The notes under the pieces were generated by a model. That model worked only from the letters and a program-made list of their open reading frames with translations. It searched no databases and was not told the DNA's origin. From Podospora comata (Eukaryota > Ascomycota > Sordariomycetes > Sordariales > Podosporaceae), in assembly GCA_017354895.1 (NCBI GenBank), contig CP071494.1, positions 3,534,001 to 3,598,000 of the forward strand: 64,000 nucleotides of DNA, in the 5' to 3' direction. Both the position numbers and the translations under genes were made by a program. Shown piece by piece: positions 1 through 12,772 of the stretch; positions within the stretch are counted from its first letter, which is position 1; each line of letters opens with the position of its first letter.

Positions 1-959
1 CGGGGGAGGGTACCTGGGCTGTTGAGATCAAACAGCCCGAACTCCAAGTCGCGCGAGATTACACCCCTTTGCCGGAGCTGGATGTGCTTAGTGCTACAAA
101 TGAGTACGACACTCGCGGCCGTATCGAACTCTTCCAGCTGCTCAAGGGTCTCTTCTCCCCACAACAATCCATCCCCACGTTCAAGTTCCTGATCAGGAGA
201 ACAGAAGGCGGGGAGGTGAGCAGCTGGCTAAGCCGCAGAAAAGTGGGGGACACCATTGAACTACGCGGACCACACCAGAGCTTCAATGTCGTCGCCCGGG
301 CGGGGTACAAGGAAGCGGAAGAGCCCAAAAGGGTCGTGTTTCTCGCCGGCGGAACAGGCATAGCACCAGCCCTCCAAGCAGCCGGGAGCCTCTTCCGGGA
401 ACACGGACAAACCTTGAAGAAAATGCCCCAAGTCGACATTATATGGGCCAACCGGTCAAAAGAGGACATCAAGACCGACAACCCTGTCATTGAGCTTCTC
501 GAGAAACTGAAGGAAATGTCTCGGGGGAAGATCAACTATGTTTGCGTTGTGGATGAGGAGGGGAGATTCATCACCGCGAATGATATCGTCGCCAAGACGC
601 AAATCACACCGCCGCGAAAGTCATGGTTTTGGAATTCTTCAAAGGCCGAATCAACCCCGTCAAAAAACGATGTCAACTGCTACTACCACTCCTCAAAACA
701 CCTGATCACTTCTGCGGGTGAGGACTATGAGAAGGTTGATGGGGAGAACCCACGACGGCAGTGCGCCTGCCCTGTTGGAAGGCCGAGCTTTAAGAATCTA
801 CTTATGGTGTCTGGGCCTGAGGGTTTCAACAATCACTTTGCTGGACCAAAGTATTGGGCTGACGGCAAGGAGAGGCAGGGCCCGGTTGGGGGTGTTATTG
901 GGGAGTTGGCGAAGAAGTACCCAAGTTTGGCGAGCGATTGGCTTGTGTTGAAGTTGTAA
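1..959 (+). CDS. cyc2: CYC2-like mitochondrial FAD/NAD(P)H oxidoreductase, 5' truncated
   Basis: The frame is open from base 3 to the stop at 957-959 (318 residues), so the start lies outside the window. It opens with a segment ending in DYTPLP, then an FAD-binding barrel and the NAD-binding motif GGTGIAPALQAAG near residues 118-130. The C-terminus has VSGPEGF, then AGPKYW and QGPVGG. This is the NADH-cytochrome b5 reductase fold; the GPEGF..GPK tail and its spacing are like fungal CYC2, an inner-membrane flavoprotein that helps load haem onto cytochrome c. A generic cytochrome-b5-reductase-like label is the alternative. The N-terminal targeting and membrane segment is not visible here. It is convergent with the next gene. 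Confidence 0.75.
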   Translation, partial: GEGTWAVEIKQPELQVARDYTPLPELDVLSATNEYDTRGRIELFQLLKGLFSPQQSIPTFKFLIRRTEGGEVSSWLSRRKVGDTIELRGPHQSFNVVARAGYKEAEEPKRVVFLAGGTGIAPALQAAGSLFREHGQTLKKMPQVDIIWANRSKEDIKTDNPVIELLEKLKEMSRGKINYVCVVDEEGRFITANDIVAKTQITPPRKSWFWNSSKAESTPSKNDVNCYYHSSKHLITSAGEDYEKVDGENPRRQCACPVGRPSFKNLLMVSGPEGFNNHFAGPKYWADGKERQGPVGGVIGELAKKYPSLASDWLVLKL

Positions 960-1260
960 TCAAGCAGGATCGCGTAACCTTGGATCAAGTTATATGCCAT
1001 GTAGGAGGTACGTAGAGGGGCCAGCAAGAGACTTTTGGTTTGGGTGGCGGACCAGAAAGAATCTAATGCTAGATATTGTTTGTTGAGCACCAGTCACCAC
1101 AACATGGCCATAAAATTCTAACGAGTAGAACATGAAGAGAAACTTCCTAGCTATTTAGGAACCTTTTCTCCCCACATAAACGCCATCCAATGCAGTTAAA
1201 TAGGTAAATGACAAAGCCCGCACCAACCACACATGCTTCTTCATCCCTATCTTCACCACT
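960..1260. other. Convergent 3' spacer
   Basis: About 300 bases between two convergent stop codons. It presumably holds both 3' UTRs. No ORF or RNA gene was recognised. Confidence 0.5.
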
Positions 1261-4200
1261 TCAAATCCCCTGAACCTTTCTGTAAGAAGGCGGCTTCATA
1301 GTCCGTTGAATCACCTTTGCCGCCCAAGTTGGGATCAAGCTCATGGCCAGGATCGCCGCAACTCTCCAGTAAAAGCCCCTACCGTACTTGTTAGCCACTG
1401 ACCCCTCCCCCCAAAAAACACAGCAAGGAAAGAAAAACTTACACCTCCATCAAAAACCCCAAATCAAAATACCCTCCCAAAAACGGCACACTTCCCACAA
1501 ACACCAAAAACGTGCCCACAATCGACACCACCATCACCCAATGCCACGTCGTAATCTCCACCGCCACCATCAACAGCTCGTTCAGCACCAGCACGGTATA
1601 ACTAACCGCCACCATCCTCGGGCTGTCCACCTCGGTCAAGATCTGGCTCAACCCCTGAATTAGACACCCCTGGTAAATCGACACAAACACCCACACAAAA
1701 AAAGTCCGGTAGCTCAAGCTCCTGCCCTCGGTCAATTCTTTGTACAGCTCCGGATACAGGTTCGCCAGCTCCTCGTCCACATCCTTGTCCAGGACAAGAC
1801 TCAGCACCGGTGCCGCCGTGTAGATGGTGGCGTACCCGACCATCAACCAGTCTTTGTACAACCCCAACGGCTCAAAGTCGACCGCGATGCTAAACATTGT
1901 CTGGCACACCGCAATGATCAACCCTCTGTGGATCACAAACTGGGCCAACTTGGCGCTTCGTTTGTACGAGTTCCTCCCGTGCCACACCAGCAGCTTGGTC
2001 AAGTGACAAAACTGCTCGATGCTGAAATCAGCCGCAAGACTGGCCTGTCGTCCTTCCTTGCCAACGATACCAACCCCTACATCCGCCGCCTGAATCATAC
2101 TAACATCATTCCCTCCATCCCCGATACAGCACACCCTCTTCTTGGTATACTCCTTGATCAGCCTCGCCACCTCCGCCTTTTGCGTCGGCGAGCACCGACA
2201 AGCAACAACCGTCGGCAGCTTCACCGCCACACTGATAAACTCGGTCCGATAATGCGTCAAAAACAACCCCAAACTCTCCCCATCAATCAGCAAGCAGCTG
2301 TCCGGCTTGCTCCTCAAAAAGTCAATATGCTCCTGCGCGCTGTCCTTCCTCCTCAACTTCTCCACAGTATGTATATACTGCCCCCTCGCCACCAGCTTAC
2401 TGCTCACACCCACACACCTCGCCGTCTCAACCTTGTCCCCCGTCAGCATCCAAATCTTGATCCCCGCGTTCCTCAACAGCTCCAAACTAGGCTTCACATC
2501 CCTCTGCAGCTTATCCTCCACCCCCGTGACCCCAAGCAACTCCAAATCATGCTCCAGATACCGGCCCACCACCCCCTGCACCCCAGCCTCCCGTCCACTA
2601 ATCGCCAAAGCCGCCCTCTTATACTCCTGCTCAAACTCCCTGTACTCCGCATTACTCAACCTCTTCCTCCCCACCACCAGCGTCCTCAGCCCCTCCCTAG
2701 CCATATTCGCAGTCTCCTCATCCAACCAATCATTCGCCGCCACAATCCCCGTCATGACCGTATCCGCACCCTTTTGATAAAACCAAATCTCCCCATCCCC
2801 ATCACCTGTCTCATTCAACCTCTCGGCAAACCTAACCACAATCCCCATCCTCTTCCCCTCGCTCGTAAAAGGGAAAATGTCCAATATCCTCACCTTCACC
2901 ACCACCCTCCCTGTCTCAGTACTCTCCAAAACAATACTCCTCCTGTCCCGATACGCCAACCTCAGCCCAACCGACTCAGTCCACTTTACAATCGCAATCT
3001 CATCCGGACTGCTCGCCTGATAAGAATTAACCATCCTCCCCGTCCTCTCATCCTCCTCCGTGGTAGGCGTAACGTTATGACACAGCGCCAGCGCCATCAC
3101 CACATCCCTCACCCTCGACCCAATCTCCCTCCTCTGCCTCGTAGCCCCAGCCCCCACCCCCGCAGCGCTCGAGCTCGACGGCGTGGCCAAAGGCGGATTG
3201 GACACCTGGCTCAGATTCGTAGCACCAAGATTAAACCCCTGCCTCACATACCCCGCCACCTCGTCCATCGCATCATTAGCATACGACACCGTCCCGACAT
3301 GAATCTTCTTCATCTCCATGTCGTTTTGCGTCAATGTCCCCGTCTTGTCGCTGAGGAGGTACTCGATCCTCCCCAAGTCCTCCGGTATCGTCGACGTCCT
3401 CACCACCGCGCCCGGGATCCCGGGGTCCCGCTGGATAAACCATGAATAAACCGATTTTCCCATGTCGAGATTGACACGGAGGGAAATCGGCACGATGGTC
3501 GAGAACAGGACCAGAAACTTCATAATCTTGATGTACCACACGTCAGTCTTTGTGTTGCCGAAACCTTCCGCCGCGACCAGGATGATGGACAGGGCGAGGG
3601 TGAGGAAGCAGAGGATTTTGGTAAGCGAGTTGATTTCGTATTCGAGAAGGCCAGTCTTCGAGCGGGAGGGCGAGGTTGACAGGGCGGAGCGGGTTTGCGG
3701 ACCGCTGTAGATTACCACCGCCAAGGTGGTGGCGTGTGAGGCAATGACCGTGTTGGCCCAGGCGGTGTTGTCGATGGAGAGGGGAGCTGCCTTGGCTTGC
3801 TCATCGCTGCTGGCAAAGGCGTTGGTGCTCACAGCATCTTGCCGTGTGGGCAGCAGCTCCAAGGTGCCGGTGAACTCGTTGACCTTTCTGTCTGGCTTGC
3901 CAGCGGTGACGCGAAGGCGAACAAGCTCCTCGATTGGTAGGTTTTGCGAGAGGGGAGAGGCAAGACGTAATTTCCAGTCAGTTTCACCGTCGAGCTGGTC
4001 TGTTCTGATAAAGGTTTCTCCGTTTGAGCTTCCCTCAGCAGCTCCTCCGGCAGCGGACTCGACATCCTTTGAGCTGCCCTGCCCAGGATCGACAGGATGA
4101 TCGACCAGTAGCGACTCTTCTTTCGGTGGTGGTGCTTCCGGCTCTCCTTGATGGGCCGCGGCTTCGTTTGAAAGACACTTTAGAACAATGACATCGGCGG

Positions 4201-5278
4201 GTACACGATGCCCCTTGCTGAGCTTCAGGACATCGCCCACCTTGAGATCCTTTGACTTTTTGCTGATTTCATGAACATGAGACGAAGCGAAGCGGTGTGA
4301 GCCGTCAGCCTCCATTTGCTCTTCCTCCTCTCTGATATCCGACAGTCTGTCCCCTTGTGGAATAGCACGTTTTGAACCTTTCCGTACGTGAGATGATTTG
4401 AGTGTTTTCCTTGACCGAAGATTCGCGCTACCCACTCCTGGTTCGTCGAACTGCAGTACCGTATACAATTCAGAGTTGGCCTCATTGTCTCTCCTCCTCC
4501 TCTCGAGATCATCATAGGCTTCCTTCCCCAGAGTGATCACCAAAACAAACGCTAATGGCGCAATGTACGTGGAAAGATAACCGATTCTCAGCGCCGGAAT
4601 GATCTGCGACAAGGCCACCAACAAAAAGTACATGTTGAAGAAGAAGGAGAACTCGTTGTACAGCGTCACTGGCAAAAAGCTCCACGCTGTGTACTTGGCG
4701 TTTGATATCGAGTTTGGTGGGAACCGTATTACCTGTCGTGAGCCAACAGCCACCAGTCTGGATGACGATGGGTCGTCCTCTTCTTTTTCCTCTTCCTCTT
4801 GGTTGTCCTTGCCATGATCTGCGCCTGTTCCCGACATGAAACTAGGCAGCCGGAGTCTCCCAACCCGAAGGGTGTCGGCAGCAAAAGATCGTCGTCGCCG
4901 CCGCGGGCCTGAACCACCGCCGTGCTCGCTGAGCAGCGGGGCATCGTCTCTCCCGCCCGTGCTGGCATCGGAGTAGCGTGGGTTGTTTCCATCATCGTCC
5001 CTCAGAAGCGCCTCGGCGTCTTCCTCGCCTGCGGCCCGGCTGCGTCCCAGCTCGCCGTATCCATTCCGGTTAGCCCCTCGACGTAGGCCACCCATACGAA
5101 GCGTACGCAAAGCTATTCTCGGAGCTCGTCGTTCGGTTTGTTTTGGTTGCTGACTGGCCTGCGAGGAGCCAGAGGCGGGAGTCGGGTCGAGTTCTTCGAT
5201 ATCGAGATCTAGTTCGGAGTCCGAGTCATCCGGCGAGTCTGGCGGAGCAGACGGGTGGTACTGGCTTGGGGGAGGCAT
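1261..5278 (-). CDS. neo1: P4-type ATPase, NEO1/ATP9 class phospholipid flippase
   Basis: Exons 5278-1443 and 1378-1261; the 64-nt intron runs from GTAAGT to a TAG acceptor with a CTAAC branch site. Product 1317 aa. The protein has an acidic disordered N-terminus (about 170 residues), a first membrane pair, the actuator DGET motif, the P4 signature PISL, the phosphorylation motif DKTGT (Asp near residue 644), the hinge GDGGNDVSMI near 1049, and a C-terminal membrane bundle. The spliced second exon adds a 39-residue tail ending PPSYRKVQGI, as in the Neo1 family, which confirms the intron. Neo1 moves aminophospholipids in Golgi and endosome membranes and does not need a Cdc50 partner. The N-terminal extension is longer than in yeast (1151 aa). 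Confidence 0.93.
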
Positions 5279-6304
5279 TCCCGCATGAGATTCGGGCCCT
5301 CAAAGAGGCGTTGGGTACCAGGGACTGGCTTTTAAATTTTAGACGACCTCCTGTTCTGATTTCCGCTGGTCGGAACTGCCTTCCCTTCTAGAAAATGAGT
5401 AGCAACAGTGTCGTCCAGTTCCTTCCTATCGACATGTCTTGTGCTCGACAAAGAGCTTCCATAAAAAGGGTTATTGAGTTTGTGTTGCCAGCGGAGGGGG
5501 GGGGTGTGGGCTGAACGGAGCCAGTTTTGAGGATACGTTGCCCTTTAGTGCAAAAAGACGGCAAACCTTTCTAAAACTCTCTATGTTCTTGTAGTAGAAA
5601 GCAAAAAGCTGCTACCTAGAGATGGGATATATAATAAGACAGATGTCGAATCTCAAAAATGACGAATGCTCTTCCTGAAAATAATACCTAAGCCACAGCT
5701 GGCCAACACTGGGACGCCTGTTACGAATGCAGCTGCGCACCTGCAGCCGTTTAGCGCATAAATGTAACGGGACTCGGAAGATCGCAGTGTCCTGCTGTGT
5801 ATCTGTTAATGCAATACGGCCCACATGGCTCGTCACTGTCTGTGCACGTGAAAGCGGCACAGGGTCTTGCCAGCTCCCGCAAGTACAGCCCTAACAGATG
5901 CAGCTGGGCCACCTGCAGTAAGGACAGCGTTTCCCTTTGGCTTGTGGCAGCGCCTCCGTCATCCATCGCCAGTCTTGCCAACTTGCACCAAGACCAGGAG
6001 TGAGACTTGACTGCCTCTGTTCGGATCCAGTCCCACACAAGATGATTCGCTGCTAGAATCCTTTTCTGCCTTTCAAGTCTCCGGTTTTTGCTGTATACTA
6101 CCTACTAAGTAGGTGATTTTATTTTTTCTTCGCCCCCCTTTCCAGCTCGGGTTTTGGGACAGGGGCAACAACGGCAGGGTTCCACCAAACGCGACTTGGT
6201 TGCCGTCTGTTCACGAGATACTAACCGGCATTCTTCAACCATAGTACTTCTATTCTCTTCACCGCGCCATTGCGCATAGTAGCGCATCTTCTAATCATCT
6301 CACA
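5279..6304. other. Divergent promoter region between neo1 and sec16
   Basis: 1,026 bases between two divergent start codons, so it must hold both promoters and 5' UTRs. Short C/T-rich stretches lie just before the sec16 ATG. No credible ORF or RNA gene was seen. Confidence 0.55.
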
Positions 6305-9300
6305 ATGTCGTCCGATGCGCCGACGGCATCATGGCATCCCGCCATGATGCCCAATTATCTGGCTGCCGAACCACCTCCAAGTCTCCCAACAGTAGCTACT
6401 TCGAGTCCAACACCGAGTCCGCCGCCGCAAAATCAACCCGAAGCCGCCAGAGAGACTCGGCAACTGAGCCATGTTCATGAAACTTCAGAAGACCACGACA
6501 CGGGTGCTTGGTTTCCGGACTATGGGACTTCAAATGCCGATTGGATGAAGAAGACTACGGACGATGCGCCAGCACCGGCACCGGCACCGGCACCCGCGCC
6601 AGTCGAGGATTCAGTTGAACCTGCTCCTGAGAAGCCTGCTTCTGAGGAGAAGGCTGAAGAAACAGCGGCCGAAACTACCAATGCCTCCAAGCACCTCAGC
6701 ACCATGTCCTTTACCCGAACCGTATCCTCGGAGATGAACTGGAACGACGACGATGACCCCGAGTGGAGTATCACCTCACCTGCGGCCCAGCACGACCCTT
6801 CCAAGTTCCTTCCAGAGACAGGAAGGACAAATTCGTTCCCCAATACCTCGCATTTGGAGCAGCAGCCAGCCCCAGAATTGGAGCAGGCTCTCCCTGCCAC
6901 TGAGGCCGAAGACTTGATTAGAGAAATCGAACAAGAAGAGGCCGCTGAAAATGCGGCCGACGCAGGCTTTGACAACCGATTTGGCGAACAGAATGACCAC
7001 CAGTATATTGGCGGTAACATCACAGGGACTGCCGAGGATGCTCAGGAGGCCAGGTTCGATGAGGGACTTGCCTTGATTCCTTCAGCTGAGCCAGCTGCGC
7101 CACAGCCTGCGAAGAACGACGGCGCCGGAGACGATTTGTTCGGAGGGGATGGGGAAAGCGAGGAGGACGACTTTTTCAGCAATGTCAAAGGGGACGAGAC
7201 CGAACACCAGGATGCATTCGAGCCACAACCCCTGGAACGCAAGTCTACAATGGATGTCTTGAACTCATTGAATGTTGGCTCAGCACATAACGGTTTCGAA
7301 CCATTGAAGGAGACAGTCGAGGAAGAAGAGGCTGAGGATGAGGTGCCACAACCACAAGAAACCCAGGAACTCAAGGTGGAGGAGACCCCGGCTGCTTCAC
7401 AGGACGAGCCGAAGCCCGAAACCCAAGAGGATCTTGATGCCAAGTGGAAGGAGATGTTTGGTGATGAGGAAGAGGAAGAATTCCTCCTCGAGTCCGATAC
7501 TGAGCCAAAAGAGGAGGTGGACGCAGCTGCATTCCTGGGCAGCGATGACGAGAGTCTGCTCGATGACGAGACAGGCACGGAAGCGCCAGCAGCCCCAGGA
7601 TATCAGCCAGCACTTACTGCGCCGGTTGCTACCAGCCAATATCTTCCCCAGCCGTCACCTGCAGCTGCTCCTGTAGTCAGCCCATATGTGCCGACTGGAA
7701 CATCTAGGACCCCAACCCAGGCGAATCCATATTTCCCACCAGCCCCAACTATTCCACCCGCTGCTGTACCTCCATATGGGGTACCTGCCTCTGCTCCCCC
7801 AGCCCAAAACTTTGGATATGGCGCCCCTCCACTCCCTGTACAGGAGAAGCCCAAAGCACAAAGCTTTGTGGATAAAGGCAAGGGCGGGTATCAATCACCA
7901 TATGATCTTCCAATGGAGGTTGTGAAACCCAAGAAGCGCGCCAGCGCCTTGCCTCTTCAGAGAAACAGCTCGGCCCCCCTTGCCCCCGGACCGGTTGTCC
8001 CACCACCACCAAGAAGCGCAAGCTTATACCAGAGTCAACCCATGGCCTCTCCTCTGCCATCGAGCGGTCTTGCTGGGCCCAGTCTGGTGCGCCCTGGCTC
8101 CAGCAGCTCGTCACAAGGTCAGGCTCCTGCAGCTACAAAGAAGACTCCACAAGAGGCCTTCTTTGAGGATCTTCCCATCACAACGAAGCCTCGTCCTGCC
8201 TCCCGCAATAAGGGCTTACCATCTCCGTCTCAAACAAGTCCATATGGGCCTCCGGCACAATCAGTGCCGCCCCACGCTGTTCCGCCTCCTGTGAATCATC
8301 AAATGGCACCGTCTCCGGGACCTTTCAGCCCCCCCGGATCTCAGTCGGAGTTCCCTTCTCTAGTGGCACCCCCCAAGGTCAATCCTTATGCTGCTTTGCC
8401 TTCCAGTGCTGGCCTGGCTCCCGCACCTGCGCCTGCAGTCTCGACTCGCTACTCTCCAGCCCCCCCTGGTGCTCCACAGCCGAATGGCCATGTCCCTCCT
8501 CCGGCCTTGAGCCGCTTCTCCCCCGCTCCTCCCTCTCGACAAGCCAGTGGTACCTACCCACCACACAACGCGGCTTCGGCGCCTCCTATATTGCCTCACC
8601 AGCCCCGTACTTCAAGCCCGTTGGCTCATTTCGAGATTACCAATGAGCGATCTAGACCACACCAGCCGACTCATCTCGCCGAGAACACTTTGGCAGAGAG
8701 ACGTAGTGTCAGCTCCATGCACGATTCCAGGCTCCAAAGGGTATCATCTTTGCCCCCAACACGGGAGGTGGAGGAAGAAGACGGTCCATCCGCAGCACAA
8801 CAGCCCTCCCCTGGCCGTGCGATGCCGCCTCTTCCAATGTCTCCTCCAGAGTCGAAATATGCACCATCAGCGTTTCAAGCAAGACAAACGCCGCCCCCTT
8901 CTTCTCACTCTGGCCAAGCCATCTTGTCCCCTCCCAAGCGGGCAATGTCTACCCACAGTCCGTTGGTCATGTCTCCCGAATTTGCTCCGCCACCTAGGTC
9001 ACAGACACAGTCACCAGGAGCACTCTATGGCAACAGGGTCACCAAACAGGCTGAGCCGCTTCCTCGACCATCATCGGTCCAGGATCTTACGTCTCCTCAC
9101 CTCACCGGATATGCCCCTCAAGTGCCAGCCCCAGCTGCCCCTGCCTCGACTTCCTCGCGCCCAAGAGGGTTCTCGCTCAACATGAATGTCATTCCGCCTA
9201 CGGATGGGCGGGAGCATGATCCACTGCAGAGATGGAGGGGCGCTCCTCTTCTTTCGTGGGGCGTTGGCGGTTCAATGGTCACCATGTTTCCCAAGGAGGT

Positions 9301-12300
9301 GCCGCGCTATGGCATGAACCAGAGTGTCCCGTCAGTTGTGCGTAGTCCTGGAGAAGTCAAGGTCAAGAACGCCAAGGACATTGCCCCGTTAGAGGAGCGC
9401 CTAACCAAGTTCCCCGGTCCCCTCAAGGGCAAGTCCAAGAAGAAGGAGGCTATCTCCTGGCTGAGTGCGGGCATTGAAACTCTTGAGCGTGGTTTGCCCA
9501 ACACTTTTGGGATACAATCCCATCTGGCTCATGACGATAAGCGGGCGTTTGAGCGGGTTCTCTTGTGGAAGATTCTGCGAGTTTTCATCGAGCATGACGG
9601 TATTCTCGAAGGCAACCCTGCCGTTGAGAAGGCCGTAAGAGACTTGCTATCCCCCTCCCCTGCGACAGAAACCGCGGTTCCGTACCTGAACGGGGGCGCT
9701 TCTCTTGGGCTTAGCGATTCACCCGCAACCTCCATGCGGACTGATTCCGTCGACTCGGCCACTGTTGAGAGCATCCGCCGTCATCTTCTCAGCGGCGAGA
9801 GTGAGAAGGCTATCTGGGCCGCGGCTGATCAGCGTCTGTGGGGTCACGCTCTTCTTCTTGCCAACGCCCTTGCTCCCAACCTGTATAAGCAGGTTGCGCA
9901 TGAGTTTGTGAAGAAGGAGGTCAACTTCCCTGGCCATAACAATGAGTCGCTTGCCGCCTTGTATGAAGTCCTCTCAGGAAACCACGATGAGACTGTTGAC
10001 GAGTTGGTGCCCGTTCATGCTCGTGCTGGGCTTCAGCTCGTTGCCAAGGACCCATCACTTGGGCCTTCCAAGGATGCTATGGAGGGCCTTGACAAGTGGC
10101 GCGAAACTCTCAGCCTCATCCTGAGCAACAGGAGCGTTGGCGATGCCAAGGCCATTAACTCACTCGGCACCTTGCTTTCTGGATATGGAAGGGCCGAAGC
10201 CGCTCATATCTGCTTCATGTTTGCACGCCACAACACCATCTTTGGCGGATTCGACGATCCAAACTCTCACTTCGTGCTGGTTGGATCCGACCACAAGAGG
10301 CAGGCTGAGCAGTTTGCCAAAGAGATTGAGCCTCTCTTGCTGAGCGAAGTGTACGAGTATGGCCAAAGCCTTGCCGGGAACTCGAACGTGGTTATTTCGA
10401 ATCCTCACTTGGCCGCATACAAGCTGCAGCATGCATATGCCCTGGCGGAATACGGGTTCAGAGATAAAGCTTTGCAGTACTGCGAGGTCATTGCTGCGTC
10501 GATCACTGCACAGACCAAACGGTCGCCGTATCATCATCACATCCTGGAAAATGCAGTCGAGGATCTTATGAAGAGGCTGAAGTCAGCCCCCAAGGAGGAG
10601 TCCAACTCCTGGATCCCCAAGCCAAGCATGAACAAGGTCTCGGACTCGATGTGGAACCGCTTCAACAAGTTTGTTGCTGGTGACGACAATGATGAGTCTG
10701 GTCAAGGCGCTGCTGGTGATGCAGCTGAATCCGGGCCGTTTGGCCGAATTGCTGGAGGTACCCCGACTATTAGCCGGCCTCCATCTGCGAACAACCTGGA
10801 GACGTTTGGCGCTGCCATTCCCAGCTACGGCATGCCGGTCGCCTCTGTCTCCAACGGGCCTGTGGTGTCCTCGGCACCGCCAACCAGAGCTGCCTCTCGC
10901 TATGCGCCAGGAGGCCCGGCTCAGCCTGCGGCCGGTGCTGGCAATCCGTACGCTCCACGCACTTCCATGGAGCGCAGCTCGGGCGAGTATAACCGGAGTT
11001 CTGTTGAGCTGCCCAGGAGGTCTCTGGACATGCAGTCCGGATACAGTCCGGTGAGGACCTCGTCCCCAGCTCAACAGTACACGCCATATGGCGGTGGATA
11101 CAACCCTGCTGGGGAGTCGCCGCGCAGCCCACCGGTGCAGCAACAGCCTGCTCAGTTCGCTGCAGCCACACCAGGCTACCAGCCATATGGATATCCCGGT
11201 GCGCCGATCAATGGTGGGAATGCTGCCAGTGATCTGCCCAATCCCACTTCTGAGAAGCAAGGCTTTGAAACCAAGACTGAGGCCGCTGGGACCTCTGGTT
11301 ATCAGGCCCCCTCGTACGGATATGAGCCGCCATCGTTCACTCCCTACGAGGCACTAAAGGAGGAGGAGAAGCCTGCATCAGAGGAGACTACTGGCGACGG
11401 CGGATATGAGCCTCCCTCGTATCAACCATACAGCTACGAACCCCCCTCATACCAGCCTGACCCGCCTTCTAACGAGGACGAAAAGTCTGGTGATGAGAAG
11501 CCCAAGCCCAAGAAGAAGAGTTTCATGGATGATGACGATGATGACTACCCTCCCATGAAGCCATCATCATCGACACCAGCGGAGAAGAGCAAGGAAGAGA
11601 AAGACAGGGAAAACGCAGAGATGTTCCGCAAGGCAGCTGAAGAAGATGGTAGGCCCCCTTTCGCCCCCTTTTTCACCAGTATAACACCGCTGACCATATC
11701 ACAGCCAAACGCGCCGAAGCAGCCAAAGCGCAAAAGAAAGGATGGGGCTTCGGCTCCTGGTTCGGCGGCAGGAAATCCGACGCCATGCCCCAGCAGCAAG
11801 AAGCCGCCGGCACACCCAACAAGCCCATCCGTGCCAAGCTTGGCGAGGCCAATTCTTTCTATTACGACCCTGAGCTCAAGCGGTGGGTGAATAAGAACAG
11901 TTCTGGGGAGGACACAGTCAAGAAGGCGACGCCTCCTCCTCCAAAGGCGGGACCGCCGGGTGGTGGTGCTAGGTCTGCGACGGCTAGTCCGTCTTTTCCT
12001 CCTCCGGGGGCGGCTAATCCGGGGAGGGCCAGTGCGCCTCCTCCGAGGGTTGCGTCTGTTGGGAACCTGACGCCGCCGGGGTCGGGATCTGAGATTGGTT
12101 TGAGTGCGCCGCCTGCTGGGCCGGTGGGCATGTTGAGGAGTGCGAGCAGTACTAGCACTGCTAGTGCGCCGCCTGGTGGTGGGGCGAGACCGCCTATGGG
12201 GGGTGCGGGACCGGCGAAGAGCTTGAGCAATAGCAGTAGTATCGATGATTTGTTGGGTGCGGCGGGGCCGAGGAGGCCGGGGCAGGGGAAGAAGCCTAGG

Positions 12301-12339
12301 AAGAGCGCTAGGTATGTGGATGTTATGACGAAGGATTGA
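6305..12339 (+). CDS. sec16: COPII coat assembly scaffold SEC16
   Basis: Exons 6305-11648 and 11705-12339, with a GTAGGC donor and ACAG acceptor; product 1992 aa. The N-terminal half is acidic and Pro/Ala-rich and disordered, with an Ala-Pro run near residues 90-98. The Sec16 central conserved domain starts near residue 970 ([18 protein letters not shown]). The alpha-solenoid ACE1 region follows at about 1150-1430 ([19 protein letters not shown]). The conserved C-terminal segment, encoded by exon 2, has GFGSWFGG and then [20 protein letters not shown] (about 1795-1840). Before it lie Tyr/Pro repeats of the form YEPPSYQP. Sec16 marks ER exit sites and organises Sec23/24 and Sec13/31. Codons turn strongly G-ending after about 11900. 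Confidence 0.95.
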
Positions 12340-12772
12340 TTGAGGATTATCAAAGGATTGGGATGGGAATAAGGGTTGGGGGAGATATGTGAATACGCTC
12401 ATTATGGGGTTTATGAAAGAAGGATATAATAAAACGGGGGGGAGAGGGGGTGGGGTGTACAGTGGGTTGTACAGTTGACTGTTTTGTATTTATAGAAGCT
12501 GAGCCTTTTGTGTAATAACTTTTTGGTTTTTTGCTGGTGTTTGGTGGGTTGGGGTTGCGAATATATGGGATTCAGAGGACTCTCTGTTTTATTATGGCAA
12601 ATACTGTCTTGCTGTGTCATACATACTAAGGGGTATCTATCTGTCTATCCCATTCTCGATATTAATAACGCCTTTTTCCGTTGTGTCGCTGTCCGGCCCC
12701 AAGCAATCTTAGACAGTAAATAACGCCGCGCTGCAAATCATTACCCGATATCCCATCCAGCTGCTATTCTCT
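12340..12772. other. Convergent 3' spacer sec16/hus1
   Basis: A T- and G-rich 3' flank following sec16, then the short hus1 3' flank. Nothing coding was recognised. Confidence 0.45.

Noticed and set aside
1928-3445. 505-codon plus-strand open frame
   Set aside because: It lies antisense to the well-conserved neo1 coding region and its composition (Pro/Arg/His-rich) is that of a shadow frame.
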